Notes: generated from the sequence alone by a model not told the origin. Shown: positions 49,904 to 59,665, numbered from the stretch's first letter. The stretch: 64,000 bases of DNA from Microbulbifer elongatus (GCF_021165935.1 NZ_CP088953.1:4008501-4072500); one strand, 5' to 3'. Numbers and translations are program-made.

Positions 49904-50607
49904 AAAGATGGCAGCGCTCGTTGATCCTGTTTTTTATTCCGTCGAGTGTATTGCTCGGCGCTGCATTGCATCAACCGCAGGCACCAACACCCATTCGACA
50001 CCATTTCACCAAGATTGATGCCACCGGTACGCCTCTGCCCGCCTGGGCGGGGCCCTGGGCCTGCGTGTGCGACCATCGCACCGGGCTGTTGTGGGAAGTG
50101 AAGACCGACAGCGAAAATATTCACGATGGCTTATGGACTTATTCCTGGTATGCCGAGCCCCGGAACAAAGCGGCCAGCCCCCCTGCAGCCGGCGAGTTTG
50201 TTACAACCTCTGCAGAAAACGACCCGCAGCCGCTCGGCACACCCAATCAGGGCGACTGCTATTTTGAGGAAGAGCGCTGCGATACCGCCGACCTGATCCG
50301 GCGCACCCGCAGTGAACAACTGTGCGGCGAGCAGCACTGGCGACTGCCGACCAGCGCCGAGCTGAAAACACTGGTCTATACCGACGCAAAAGCGGGCCAG
50401 CCGACCATCGACACCGCCTTTTTTCCGAAAACCAAACGCGGTGATTACTGGACTTCCGAGCAGGGCCGCGGGTTGCAGAATGTTTACAACTATTTGAACA
50501 CCGGCGCGGTGGCCATCAGCTTCGTGCATGGGCAAACCATCACAATTCCACACCGCAATGCAGCCTTTGTGCGCCTCGTTTCCGAGAATTCAAAAAGCTG
50601 TCACTAA
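49900..50607 (+). CDS. DUF1566 (Lcl-type) exported protein
   Basis: 235 aa from GTG 49900, which overlaps the previous stop by 4 bp (GTGA), so the two are translated together. A signal-like segment (LILFFIPSSVLLGAAL) precedes the DUF1566 domain: DHRTGLLWEVKT, HWRLPTSAELKTLVYTDAKAGQPTIDTAFFP, YWTSE and AFVRLV near the end. DUF1566 domains are exported, lectin-like folds; the ligand is unknown. Five or more cysteines suggest disulfides. Being fixed to the b561/EB_dh gene suggests a joint role. Confidence 0.8.
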   Translation: MKRWQRSLILFFIPSSVLLGAALHQPQAPTPIRHHFTKIDATGTPLPAWAGPWACVCDHRTGLLWEVKTDSENIHDGLWTYSWYAEPRNKAASPPAAGEFVTTSAENDPQPLGTPNQGDCYFEEERCDTADLIRRTRSEQLCGEQHWRLPTSAELKTLVYTDAKAGQPTIDTAFFPKTKRGDYWTSEQGRGLQNVYNYLNTGAVAISFVHGQTITIPHRNAAFVRLVSENSKSCH

Positions 50608-50693
50608 TCCTCCGCACACTACCCGCGCTGTAATTTTTCGGTCTTCTGATCTTCATTTATTCCTTTTAAATAAAAATCTGAACAGGAAAACCC

Positions 50694-53159
50694 ATGAAAC
50701 AGTTTCAGGGAAGTAACCGTATCGCATTGGCCGGCGCCAGCAGCCTGCTGATGACTCTGTGCGCGGCAGACGCCAGCGCCGCGACCAAACACCACCGCCT
50801 GGTATGGGATAGCGATGGCCGCACCAGCGCGGTGATTGGTTTTTCTCCCGACGGCACCAGCAACAATCCTTATGTCAGCTACGGCTACACCACCAATGAA
50901 AGCAATTGGAGCAGCGCCGGTGTAGACGCCAGCTATACCTTTGATGGCAGCATCAACAGCAACTTCGTACGCCTGGATAACCTCTCCGCGGATTCGGAAA
51001 TTTTCTTCCGCGTGTGCGATCAGGACGGTTGCGGCGAGCGCTTCTGGTTCAAGACCGCCCCCAACGACAACTCGCCGTTTGTGGTGATTGCCGGCGGTGA
51101 TACCCGCACCGGCCATACCAACCGTCGCCAGGGCAACCAGCTGCTGGCAAAAATCCGTCCGCTTGCGGTACTGCACGGCGGGGACTTTACCGATGCCAAC
51201 AGCGCCTCACAGATGCGTGCCTTTCTGGACGACTGGGAACTGACCTACTCCAATGACACCATCGACGGCCTGAGCTACAAGCGCATCTATCCGCTGATTC
51301 CGACCCACGGCAACCACGAAGACGACAACTACTCCACCCTGTGCCAGGTGTTCGGCGCCGACTTCAATGCTGATGGTCACTGCAACCCCAGCGATACCTA
51401 CGGTGCGGTGCAGATCTCTCCCCTGCTGCGGGTGTACACCCTCAACAGTCAGTTCAAAAACAGCGGCTGGTCTTCCTATGCTTCCGCCATGAACAACTGG
51501 CTGCAGAGTGACCTCGCCACCTACGGCGGCAGTGCTCAGTGGCGTTTTGCCCAGTACCACAAACCGATGTTTCCCCACTACACCGGCAAATCCGACAATG
51601 TGATTCTGCACAGCTGGTGGGCACAGAACTTTTACGACTACGCCATGAACCTGGTGGTGGAGTCCGATACCCACATGACCAAGCTGACGCAGTCCCTGGC
51701 CCCCAGTGGCAACGGTTTTACCACCGCCTCCAACGGCGGCACCGTATACGTGGGTGAAGGCAGCTGGGGCGCACCGGCCCGCTCCGCCAACGATCCGAAA
51801 TCCTGGACCATCGATCTCGCCAGTATTCAGCAATTCAAGGTGATTCAGGTGAGCCCCAGCGAGGTGACGGTTCGTACCGCTCAATTCAACACCTCTGCGA
51901 ACACCCTGAGCCGCACCGAGCGTGCAGCAGATCCGCTGGCACTGCCGGCCAATGTCAACTGGTGGAGCGCCAATCAGGTGGGCGAGGCCATGACTCTGAC
52001 CCGTAACGGCAGCAACCGCACGGTGATCAGCAGTAGCTCTTCCGGCGGTTCGTCCAGTGGCAGCTCTGGTGGCAGTGTTGGTAATAACCCCATCGCCATG
52101 GCGGTCACCGATGACGTGTTTGTCACTGCGAACCAGACCGGCACCAACTATGACGGCAGCAACGAAGGCCTGCTCGCCGACGGTTACGACTCCACCTACG
52201 GCGAGATGATGACCCTGCTGAAATTTGACCTGGACGAAGTCGCCAGCTGCAGTAACTTCAGCAACCTTACGCTCGAGGTGAGCGTCACCAATTACTCCAA
52301 CAGCAGCTACGGTGTGTTTCTTGCCAACGGCAACTGGCAGGAAGAGAGCGCAACCTGGAGCAATGTCGGCGGCAGCGGCGTGCGGGGCACCCAGCTTGCG
52401 ACCTTCACGCCCTCGTCCACCGGACTGCACCAGATCAGCCTCTCCGGCGGTGCCATTGAAAGCTGGCTGAGTGGCAACAACACCGGCCTGGTGATTGCCT
52501 CCCTCGGTGGCGGTGATGGGGTCGACATGCACTCAAAAGAAACCGGTGTTGCACCGGTACTGTATGTCGACGGCGACTGTGGGGCTTCCAGCAGCTCCTC
52601 CAGCTCTGGCAGCTCCTCGGGCTCCGGGAGCTCCTCAGGGTCTGGCAGCACGCAGCAGTTCGTGCAGGCCGCTTCCGACGATGTGTTTGTGGGCTCTGGA
52701 CGCAGTGGCAGCAACTTTGACGGCAACAGTGACGGCCTGTTGGCAGACGGCAGTGATCGCTACTACGGCGAGCTCTACACGCTGATCAAATTTGACCTGA
52801 GTGGGGTGGAAAACTGCAGCAATTTCTCACAGGCCACCCTGGAGCTGAATATCACCGACCGCTCCGGTAATACCTATGGTATCTACCACGCGGCAACCAA
52901 CTGGCAGGAAGGCAGCGCCACCTGGAACAGCGTCGGCGGCAGTGCGGTGCTCGGCAATCAACTGGCCACCTTTGTCCCCAGCGCGAAAGGCACACGGCAG
53001 ATTGATCTGCTGTCTTCCGGCATTGTGGAAACCTGGCTCGCCGGCACCAACACCGGCCTGGCGATTGCACCCATCAACGGCAGTAACGGGGTGGATATGA
53101 CCTCCAAGGAAACTGGCCAGGGACCGCTGTTGCGACTGGAAGCGACCTGTAGCAACTGA
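50694..53159 (+). CDS. Secreted metallophosphatase-like protein with two C-terminal DNRLRE/CBM96-like domains
   Basis: 821 aa. A signal peptide (SLLMTLCAADASA) is followed by a Fn3-like segment (30-125) and a purple-acid-phosphatase-like domain: VIAGGDTRTG, VLHGGDFTD, PTHGNHEDD, and HKPMF. The last metal motif, usually GHxH, reads VESDTHM, so one ligand may be altered. Serine/glycine linkers then separate two copies of a jelly-roll domain of the DNRLRE/CBM96 type (about 460-625 and 650-821), each with the pattern TLxKFDLxxVxxCSNFS, NWQEESATW or NWQEGSATW, WLSGNNTGL or WLAGTNTGL, and KETG. The second domain is a clear duplication of the first. Serine linkers are typical of Cellvibrio-type secreted enzymes. 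Confidence 0.8.
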   Translation: MKQFQGSNRIALAGASSLLMTLCAADASAATKHHRLVWDSDGRTSAVIGFSPDGTSNNPYVSYGYTTNESNWSSAGVDASYTFDGSINSNFVRLDNLSADSEIFFRVCDQDGCGERFWFKTAPNDNSPFVVIAGGDTRTGHTNRRQGNQLLAKIRPLAVLHGGDFTDANSASQMRAFLDDWELTYSNDTIDGLSYKRIYPLIPTHGNHEDDNYSTLCQVFGADFNADGHCNPSDTYGAVQISPLLRVYTLNSQFKNSGWSSYASAMNNWLQSDLATYGGSAQWRFAQYHKPMFPHYTGKSDNVILHSWWAQNFYDYAMNLVVESDTHMTKLTQSLAPSGNGFTTASNGGTVYVGEGSWGAPARSANDPKSWTIDLASIQQFKVIQVSPSEVTVRTAQFNTSANTLSRTERAADPLALPANVNWWSANQVGEAMTLTRNGSNRTVISSSSSGGSSSGSSGGSVGNNPIAMAVTDDVFVTANQTGTNYDGSNEGLLADGYDSTYGEMMTLLKFDLDEVASCSNFSNLTLEVSVTNYSNSSYGVFLANGNWQEESATWSNVGGSGVRGTQLATFTPSSTGLHQISLSGGAIESWLSGNNTGLVIASLGGGDGVDMHSKETGVAPVLYVDGDCGASSSSSSSGSSSGSGSSSGSGSTQQFVQAASDDVFVGSGRSGSNFDGNSDGLLADGSDRYYGELYTLIKFDLSGVENCSNFSQATLELNITDRSGNTYGIYHAATNWQEGSATWNSVGGSAVLGNQLATFVPSAKGTRQIDLLSSGIVETWLAGTNTGLAIAPINGSNGVDMTSKETGQGPLLRLEATCSN

Positions 53160-53185
53160 TTGCGATAAGGCTTTGCGTGTCGCAT

Positions 53186-53219
53186 AAAAAAAGGGGCTCC
53201 CATAGTGGGAGCCCCTTTT
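53186..53219. terminator. Bidirectional terminator between the phosphatase-like gene and the peptidase gene
   Basis: GGGGCTCCCA (53193-53202) and TGGGAGCCCC (53206-53215) with A7 on the left and T4 on the right. Confidence 0.9.
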
Positions 53220-53234
53220 CGATGGTCCTGCCGG

Positions 53235-55451
53235 TTAATCCGATGCCTTGAGGCTACGGTCAAAAAAGTCCTTCATCATCTGGTGCCAATGCTTGCGGGT
53301 TTCCTTGCCGCGCAGACTGTGCTTTTTGCCCGGATAAGTCATCAGCTCGAACTGCTGGCCATTGTCCTGCAACTGCTTGATCAGTTTGGTGGTGTTGGTG
53401 AACAGCACATTGTCGTCGGCCATGCCGTGATAAATCAGCAGCGGGCCTTTCAGCTCCGCAGCATAGGGAAATACCGATGCCGCCTCGTAGGCTTCCGGCA
53501 CCTGATTCGGGTTGCCCATATAGCGTTCGGTGTAGTGGGTATCGTACAGGCCCCAGTCGGTTACCGGCGCACCGGAAATACCCGCCTTAAAATAATCCCC
53601 GGCCTTGAACATGGTCATCAGCGCCATATAGCCCCCGTAGCTGTGGCCATAGACTCCAATACGCTCCGGGTCAACAAACGGCAGTGAGCGCAGGAATTTG
53701 ACTCCGGTGACCTGATCTTCCACTTCCACGCTGCCCATTTTCTTGAAGATGGGGTCTTCAAATTTTTTGCCGCGGTTCGCCGAACCACGGTTGTCCAGGG
53801 TAAACACCACGTAGCCTTGCTGGGCCATGTACTGGTTGAAAGGTCTGTCCCAGCTATTGGTCACCAGCTGTGCGTGGGGGCCCCCGTACAGAAACACCAT
53901 GGTCGGATAGGACTTTTTCGGATCGAAGCCTGCAGGCTTGTACAGGCGGTAGTGCAACCTGTGCCCTTCCGGCGCCGTAATCTCACCGAACTCCGGTTCG
54001 ATCCAGTCGCTCATATACGGATACAGCGGGTGGCCTTTCTCTACCTTGTTTTCCTGCAGCCAGGTCACGCGTTGGCCATCAACTCCGTGCAGGCTGACCT
54101 GGGCCGGCGTCGTCGGGTTGGAATAGGTATCGATATAGCCGGAGGCATCAGCGGCAAACTCGATACTGTGCATGCCGGCGCGGGAGGAGATTTTTTCAAT
54201 CTCGCCGCTACCCGCCAGGTCGGTCACATAGAGATGGCGCTCCAGCGGCGTGTCCTTGCGACCGGAGAAATACACCTTGCCGGCTTTCTCATCCAGCGCT
54301 TCCAGTTCGTCAATGGTCCATTCACCATGGGTCAGTTGCGCCAGTTGCTTGCCGGAGAAATCGTACAGGTAAAGATGTTTGAAACCGTCCTTTTCCGACG
54401 CCCAGATAAAGCGGTCGCTGTCGTTCAGAAAACGCAGGTCGTGAAACAGGTTTACCCAGGTGTCACTGGTCTCCACCAGGGCGTTACGGGTGCGACCGCT
54501 GGGGATATCCACAAAGCGCAGCTCAAGCCGGTTCTGGCTGCGATTCTGCCATTGGTAACTGAGCAGGTTATCCCGAGCCCACTTTACCCGCGGAATATAA
54601 ATATCTTCCTCTTTGCCCAGATCCAGCCACTGGGTTTTCCCACTGGTCAGATCCAGAACACCCAGCCTGATTTTCACATTGGGACGACCCGCTGCGGGGT
54701 AGCGCTGCTTGATCATCTCGATGCGGTCCGCATAGATCTCGCTGCGGGTCACTTCATCCACCGGGCTCTCGTCTACCTGCAGATAGGCGATGCGCTTCTC
54801 ATCCGGCGACCACCAGTAGCCGGTCATCCGATCCATCTCTTCCTGGGCGACAAATTCGGCCATGCCGTTTTTGATCGCGCCATTTTTGGAACCGCCATCG
54901 GTGGTCAGCTGGCGCTCTTGGCCAGAATCCAGATCCACTACGTAAATATTCTGATCGCGAATAAAGGAAACGAAGTTGCCCTTCGGCGATACCCGGACGT
55001 CGGTCTCAAAGGCTTCGGTCTCGGTCAGCCGTTTCGCCTTGCCTGTCTCCAATGCGTAATAAAACACATCGCCGGCGAGGGGGAACAATAAGGACTGGCC
55101 GTCTTTGGACCAGCTGTACTCCATAATGCCGCTGCCAAAAATACGCTGGCGCTCGCGGCGGGCCTTTTCCTCATCGGAGAGCTTTTCCTCTCCACTGTGG
55201 AGCTTGTCGGAATCCACCAGCATCCGGGTCTCGCCGTCGCCGAGTCGGTACTCCCACAGGTCGTAGCGGTTGTAATCTTCTTCCCGCCCTTTGAGAAAGG
55301 TCACGCGGCTGCCGTCCGGTGAATACTGCAGCGCGCGCGGGCTGGTGCCGCTCAAAGCAGGATCGGAGAATATTCGATCAATTGTCAGCTTTTCAGCAAC
55401 AGATTGTCCGGCAAAACCAGCAATAAACAGAGACAGGGCAAAGTGCTTCAT
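53235..55451 (-). CDS. Dipeptidyl peptidase IV-like S9 family peptidase
   Basis: 738 aa with a signal peptide (LSLFIAGFAGQSVA). The N-terminal beta-propeller (about residues 30-480) has the EFVAQEEMDRMTGYWWSPDEK region with paired Glu residues that bind the substrate N-terminus. The alpha/beta-hydrolase domain carries the catalytic Ser in VYGHSYGGYMAL, Asp in HGMADDNVLF and His in YPGKKHSLRG. It removes X-Pro or similar dipeptides in the periplasm. The full-length motifs support DPP IV over prolyl oligopeptidase. Confidence 0.94.
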   Translation of the reverse strand: MKHFALSLFIAGFAGQSVAEKLTIDRIFSDPALSGTSPRALQYSPDGSRVTFLKGREEDYNRYDLWEYRLGDGETRMLVDSDKLHSGEEKLSDEEKARRERQRIFGSGIMEYSWSKDGQSLLFPLAGDVFYYALETGKAKRLTETEAFETDVRVSPKGNFVSFIRDQNIYVVDLDSGQERQLTTDGGSKNGAIKNGMAEFVAQEEMDRMTGYWWSPDEKRIAYLQVDESPVDEVTRSEIYADRIEMIKQRYPAAGRPNVKIRLGVLDLTSGKTQWLDLGKEEDIYIPRVKWARDNLLSYQWQNRSQNRLELRFVDIPSGRTRNALVETSDTWVNLFHDLRFLNDSDRFIWASEKDGFKHLYLYDFSGKQLAQLTHGEWTIDELEALDEKAGKVYFSGRKDTPLERHLYVTDLAGSGEIEKISSRAGMHSIEFAADASGYIDTYSNPTTPAQVSLHGVDGQRVTWLQENKVEKGHPLYPYMSDWIEPEFGEITAPEGHRLHYRLYKPAGFDPKKSYPTMVFLYGGPHAQLVTNSWDRPFNQYMAQQGYVVFTLDNRGSANRGKKFEDPIFKKMGSVEVEDQVTGVKFLRSLPFVDPERIGVYGHSYGGYMALMTMFKAGDYFKAGISGAPVTDWGLYDTHYTERYMGNPNQVPEAYEAASVFPYAAELKGPLLIYHGMADDNVLFTNTTKLIKQLQDNGQQFELMTYPGKKHSLRGKETRKHWHQMMKDFFDRSLKASD

Positions 55452-55543
55452 AACATATCAACCACACGGAAAATCGTGACGAGAAAATGACACAATTTGC
55501 ACAAGATTAGTAGCTTTCGGCACCGGCGCCCTGCACCTGTATA

Positions 55544-57223
55544 TCAGTCCGATGGATCCTCCCCCGCATCCGTGGCCACGCCTGCGGACGCCGTACGCCC
55601 ACGGTCACTGGAGGCCTGGGTATCGCCGTGTTTCGCCGCAACCGGTTGAGTGGAAGACCGGTCCTGCGACCCGGCACGACCTTGAGTATCGTCGGCACCG
55701 GACAACAGTCGAATGTTGGAGGTTGTGGCTTCCCCGTCTTTGTTCTCGCCAAAATACAGCGTCTGATGAGGGAATGGGATTTCAATATTGCGCGCATCAA
55801 ATGCCAGCTTGATCCGACGGTTGAATTCCCGCCCCACATACCACTTTTCGTGGGCACGGGTGCGCGTTCTGGCCTTGATGACAACGGCACTGTCATCAAA
55901 TCGGTCGACCCCCAGCACCTCCAGTGGCTCCAGAATATAGCGGCCAAACTCTTCGCTTTCCCGCAGATCCCGATCAATCTCCAGCAGGCAGGAAACCACT
56001 TCATCGGTGTTTTCCCGATAGGCGACGCCGACCTCGAGCATGTAATAGCTATAGTCCTTGGTGAGGTTGTCCACAATGCTGATTTCGCTGAAGGGCACCG
56101 TGTGTACGGTACCGTCCAGAGCGCGCATCTCCACTTTACGCAGCGTTATTTTCTCTACCACACCGGTGCGCCCGCCGACAGTCACCACGTCGTCAACCTG
56201 TAGCAGATCTTCAATCAGAATGGTAAACCCGGTAAGGAAGTCCTTCACCAGGGTTTGCGCCCCGAAACCAATGGCGATACCCAGCACACCCGCACCGGCC
56301 AGTAAAGGCATCACGTCGATCCCGATTTCCGACAGCACAACCAACAGCGACAGCACCGTAAGAAAGAACAGCAGCGCATTGCGTACCAGCGGAATCAAGG
56401 TGCGCACCCGGGCCGTGACCGCCCCCTGATTTTTACCGGTAAAATGCTCGATGGCGCCGTTGATCAGTTCCCAGATACTACTGAAGACCAGTATTACCAG
56501 CAGAATGGAGAACACCACCTCGGCCGCTTTCACCAGGCTTTCATCGTCCACCACTACCCCAAAAGTCCGGTTAAACACCAGCGACAGGGTGTACAGGGCC
56601 AGCAGCCCGGCAATGGCGTATCCCGCCAGTATCTGCAGGCGGAAGTAACTTGAAAAACGGTGGTGGTGTAATCCGAGGGCCCGCCGTACCCGACCAAACC
56701 TGCGGTCGAAGCTGCGTGCAAGCCGGCGATTGCCCCACACAAACAGCGCAATCAATGCCAGCGCGCTGCCGGTCACGATCAGCTTGGCGGCGCTGTTGGC
56801 ACTGATACCCAGGGTGTCCAGCAGTTCACCATACTTATCCACAAGGCGACTGGCGGTCTGCTCGGGTAAAAGTGCGTCGGCAATGGCCAAAGGGTTTTCT
56901 CCAGCCCGCTCACTTTCGGTCTTCTGCAGGGCCTTCAGACCCTTCAGGTTCTGAATAAACTGATCGCGTTGGTTCGGGTTCTCCAGCGTCTGGATCAGGC
57001 GCTCGATTTCTTCTGTCGACATCTCCGGGCTGGCGCTTGACGCAGCGCCGGTGTCACTGACCGCTGAGTTCAATACAGATGTGCTCTGCACTTCGGCGCC
57101 AGCAAGCGCCGGGGCAAGTATCAAGAACAGAAGCAGAGCGCTTCGCACAAACAGAGACACCGGGTCATTTATCCCGGTAACACTCTCCCCCCAAAAACGA
57201 TTCGTACCTGATGACTCTCCCAA
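55544..57223 (-). CDS. MscS-family mechanosensitive channel
   Basis: About 559 aa. The start is uncertain: TTG 57223 has GAGG 8 bp upstream, while GTG 57160 gives a tidy signal peptide (SLFVRSALLLFLILAPALAGA). After a periplasmic coiled-coil part (about 45-160) come four or five helices, the pore helix with the MscS signature (AGAGVLGIAIGFGAQTLVKDFLTGFTILIED), and the cytoplasmic beta domain (VDDVVTVGGRTGVVEKITLRKVEMRALDG, VPFSEISIVDNLTKDY). The C-terminal 60 residues are a Gly/Ser/Thr-rich tail. MscS channels open under membrane tension to release solutes. Confidence 0.9.
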   Translation of the reverse strand: MGESSGTNRFWGESVTGINDPVSLFVRSALLLFLILAPALAGAEVQSTSVLNSAVSDTGAASSASPEMSTEEIERLIQTLENPNQRDQFIQNLKGLKALQKTESERAGENPLAIADALLPEQTASRLVDKYGELLDTLGISANSAAKLIVTGSALALIALFVWGNRRLARSFDRRFGRVRRALGLHHHRFSSYFRLQILAGYAIAGLLALYTLSLVFNRTFGVVVDDESLVKAAEVVFSILLVILVFSSIWELINGAIEHFTGKNQGAVTARVRTLIPLVRNALLFFLTVLSLLVVLSEIGIDVMPLLAGAGVLGIAIGFGAQTLVKDFLTGFTILIEDLLQVDDVVTVGGRTGVVEKITLRKVEMRALDGTVHTVPFSEISIVDNLTKDYSYYMLEVGVAYRENTDEVVSCLLEIDRDLRESEEFGRYILEPLEVLGVDRFDDSAVVIKARTRTRAHEKWYVGREFNRRIKLAFDARNIEIPFPHQTLYFGENKDGEATTSNIRLLSGADDTQGRAGSQDRSSTQPVAAKHGDTQASSDRGRTASAGVATDAGEDPSD

Positions 57224-57436
57224 AGGAATAACCTCACTCCACAAAATACAGTACTCACAATGACGAATTTTTCTGGAGAGGTGCAAAGGAAGTGCCAACC
57301 GTTGCACGCCAGTCACTGTGATTGCGACTACCCGGTACACTCCCCTTCCAGGCAAAAAAATAGGTTTCCAAATGCGTTGCCATGAGCAATACATTCTTTC
57401 CGGGCGGGCATGTTTGAGCGGCGGCCGGACCTGAAT

Positions 57437-57487
57437 CGGTAAAAATTTCACAAACACATGAAATAAATACCGGAATCCGTTTTACCG
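57437..57487. promoter_or_regulatory. Candidate upstream activator site (wide inverted repeat)
   Basis: CGGTAAAA (57437-57444) and TTTTACCG (57480-57487), 35 bp apart, about 60-110 bp upstream of the sigma-54 -24 box. This is the usual distance for NtrC-type enhancers. The assignment to the activator at 58116 is inference. Confidence 0.35.
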
Positions 57488-57548
57488 GGTACCGAATCAA
57501 CACCCCCCATCGACGCCAAACCCAGTTGCCATGGGCTTTTCAGAAAAT

Positions 57549-57564
57549 TGGCATGGGGTTTGCG
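57549..57564 (+). promoter_or_regulatory. Sigma-54 promoter upstream of ytjA-entericidin
   Basis: TGGCATG (57549-57555), 4 bp, TTGCG (57560-57564); GG and GC are exactly 10 bp apart (GG 57550-57551, GC 57562-57563), the invariant sigma-54 spacing. It lies 64 bp before the ytjA ATG. Confidence 0.78.
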
Positions 57565-57627
57565 ATACCACTGTCGGAACTCATGACGAAACCCAAACTC
57601 GTTTTGCTGACACACGGAGACAGAAAC

Positions 57628-57804
57628 ATGCTTGGATGGTCGATCATCTTTCTTATTATCGCGCTGGTGGCGGCACTTTTCGGATTCACCGGCATTGCCA
57701 GTGCATCCGCGGGTATCGCCAAAGTCATCTTTTTTATCTTTATCGTATTGTGGCTGATCGCCGTGGTCGCAAACGCTATTCGCGGACGGGGCCCCAAGCC
57801 CTAA
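57628..57804 (+). CDS. ytjA: YtjA-like DUF1328 small membrane protein
   Basis: 58 aa from ATG 57628 with GGAGA upstream. Two membrane helices ([24 protein letters not shown] and [19 protein letters not shown]) and a short basic tail fit DUF1328 (YtjA), a family of unknown role in the inner membrane, often stress-induced. It follows a sigma-54 promoter, and the entericidin-like gene starts 43 bp further on. Confidence 0.88.
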   Translation: MLGWSIIFLIIALVAALFGFTGIASASAGIAKVIFFIFIVLWLIAVVANAIRGRGPKP

Positions 57805-57847
57805 CAGGCTGCGTATTAGAATCACTGACATCAACCAAGGAGAAACC

Positions 57848-58045
57848 ATGAAGATTTTCAATAAAACGGTATATATCGCACTGGCCATCACTACCGCCAT
57901 GGCACTGGCGGCCTGCAGCGAAGAAAAGGATGCAGAATCCATTGGTGAAACCATCGATGAAACCGTTACCGATACCGGCAATGCCATTGAGGACGCCTGT
58001 GAAGACGTGAAGGAAAACGCAAATGCGGAAGATACGGACTGCTAA
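57848..58045 (+). CDS. Entericidin-like small lipoprotein
   Basis: 65 aa with AAGGAGAAACC before ATG. A lipoprotein signal (IALAITTAMALAACSEE) has Cys as the lipidated residue, and the acidic mature part (GETIDETVTDTGNAIEDACEDVKENANAED) is like entericidin EcnAB peptides. EcnB is bacteriolytic under stress and EcnA an antidote in enterics; here only one copy exists, so a plain stress lipoprotein is more likely. It is co-transcribed with ytjA and ends at a terminator. Confidence 0.78.
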   Translation: MKIFNKTVYIALAITTAMALAACSEEKDAESIGETIDETVTDTGNAIEDACEDVKENANAEDTDC

Positions 58046-58062
58046 CCCACAGCATCGGGCAT

Positions 58063-58093
58063 AAAAAAGGGAGTGCACTGCACTCCCTTTTTT
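58063..58093. terminator. Bidirectional terminator after the entericidin-like gene
   Basis: GGGAGTGCA-C-TGCACTCCC with A6 and T6 flanks, so it can serve the convergent activator gene as well. Confidence 0.9.
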
Positions 58094-58115
58094 ATTGAAA
58101 AGAAACCTGAACCAC

Positions 58116-59507
58116 CTACTCCGGATGGAATGAATCCGTTGCCGATTGCGGCGCACCATCACCGGTGGCCTTCTCGTATTTATCCAGTTTGTTGTACAGG
58201 GTTTTCACACTGATACCCAATTGCTCGGCTGTTTCCGTTTTGTTTCCGTCGTTCTGAGCCAGTGTGCGCTCAATGGCTGCCTGTTCCAGTACGTCCAGTG
58301 GTACACCGGCCGGCACCTGAGGTACTGTGGATGCCGAGTCCCGATCTGCCTCCATATCGCCGAGAATAATATGTTCGGGCTCGATGACATTCTCTGCCAG
58401 TATGAAAGCACGCTCTACACAGTATTTCAGTTCCCGCACATTCCCCGGCCACGGGTGCTGCTCCAACAACTGCAGAGCCGCGGCACTGAATGTTTTGGCC
58501 GCCTCCTCTTCACTATTGCGGTAGACCAGAAAATGTTGCGCCAGACCGGTAATATCACCGGCACGCTCGCGCAGAGGGGGAACCCGGACCGGGAATTGGC
58601 AAAGCCTGAAGTAAAGGTCTTCGCGAAAAATGCCCTCACAGACGGCAACTTCAGGGTCGCGGTTTGTCGCCGACACGATCCGCACGTTGGTATTGCGCAG
58701 CTGACTCCCTCCCAATGGTCGATACTCACCGGTCTCAAGTACCCGCAACAGCTTGACCTGATGCTCGAGGGACATTTCCGTCACCTCGTCGAGAAACAGC
58801 GTGCCGCCTTCCGCCTGGGCAAACAGCCCTTCGTGCGCCTTGTGCGCACCGGTAAAAGCGCCCTTGGTATGACCAAACAGTTCACTCTCCACCAGTTCGG
58901 GGCTCAAGGCGCCACAGTTTACCGCCACAAACGGCGCGCGCGAGCGATCGCTGGCCTGATGGAGCGTATTGGCCACCAGCTCTTTACCGACACCACTCTC
59001 ACCCACCACCAGTACATTTGCCTCGGATGCCGCCACCTTGCGCAAGGTTCGGTAAAGCTTGCGCATGGGGCGTGCCGAACCAACCAGTAGACCGTACTGA
59101 TCCAGCTGGCTACCGGTGGGCGTCGCTACCGGTTCCGATTCGACTTCCAGCTCCGCGGCAACCTCTGCGATCGCCTCACTGATTTCCTCTATGTCATACG
59201 GCGCTCGAAAATGAAACCCTCCGGAACGGGAGGTCGCCTTATCCAGTGCTTCATTGGGTGTTCCGTCGCTGAGGAGAAAGAATTCACACTCCGCCAACGC
59301 GGGGGACTCCGCCAGTGACCACAGTGCGTCAGAAGCGCAACCTGTGGCGTCTACAACCGCAAGGTCATAGCGATTCGCGAGCAGTGCGTCCAGCCACGCC
59401 CCGGCCTCGGAAAAATCCTCTGTCTGCACCGGGCTGACCAGAGCGTCGGCCACCCGGTCGCGGATGGCGGCATCCTTGATTCGCAAAAATACACGTCGCT
59501 GGCTCAT
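58116..59507 (-). CDS. NtrC-family sigma-54-dependent activator with degenerate receiver
   Basis: 463 aa. Residues 1-120 look like a receiver fold, but the acidic pocket near the N-terminus is missing ([12 protein letters not shown]) and only Asp53 (AVVDATG) could take a phosphate; the conserved Lys is absent. The AAA+ domain is intact: Walker [21 protein letters not shown] (sigma-54 contact), Walker [12 protein letters not shown], and [14 protein letters not shown] Fis-type HTH follows ([34 protein letters not shown], near the end). It has no kinase gene nearby. Two sigma-54 promoters flank it, so it is their likely activator. Confidence 0.88.
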   Translation of the reverse strand: MSQRRVFLRIKDAAIRDRVADALVSPVQTEDFSEAGAWLDALLANRYDLAVVDATGCASDALWSLAESPALAECEFFLLSDGTPNEALDKATSRSGGFHFRAPYDIEEISEAIAEVAAELEVESEPVATPTGSQLDQYGLLVGSARPMRKLYRTLRKVAASEANVLVVGESGVGKELVANTLHQASDRSRAPFVAVNCGALSPELVESELFGHTKGAFTGAHKAHEGLFAQAEGGTLFLDEVTEMSLEHQVKLLRVLETGEYRPLGGSQLRNTNVRIVSATNRDPEVAVCEGIFREDLYFRLCQFPVRVPPLRERAGDITGLAQHFLVYRNSEEEAAKTFSAAALQLLEQHPWPGNVRELKYCVERAFILAENVIEPEHIILGDMEADRDSASTVPQVPAGVPLDVLEQAAIERTLAQNDGNKTETAEQLGISVKTLYNKLDKYEKATGDGAPQSATDSFHPE

Positions 59508-59571
59508 TCCCAGTTCCTTGATTGATTGGCCCTGAATGCAAAAACCGTGGCGCCTGGGTCCGGGACGCTAC

Positions 59572-59587
59572 TGGCACAGGGTTTGAA
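59572..59587 (+). promoter_or_regulatory. Degenerate sigma-54-like site upstream of the 59666 gene
   Basis: TGGCACA followed after 4 bp by TTGAA. The -24 half is close to consensus (TGGCAC), but the -12 half has GA in place of the invariant GC. It is 80 bp before the gene start. Confidence 0.35.
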
Positions 59588-59665
59588 TTGTATCACCATG
59601 TAAACGCGAATGTTTTCGCACACGCTAGCGCCCAACCCCACAGCCAGGGCGAACAGGAGGACATT

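Larger units (their letters stand above)
57224..57627. other. 404-bp divergent intergenic region (mscS / ytjA)
   Basis: No gene is supported. It holds the sigma-54 promoter at 57549-57564 and, 62 to 112 bp before it, a wide inverted repeat (CGGTAAAA 57437-57444, TTTTACCG 57480-57487) that could serve as an activator site. Frames on either strand here lack RBS and homology. Confidence 0.5.
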
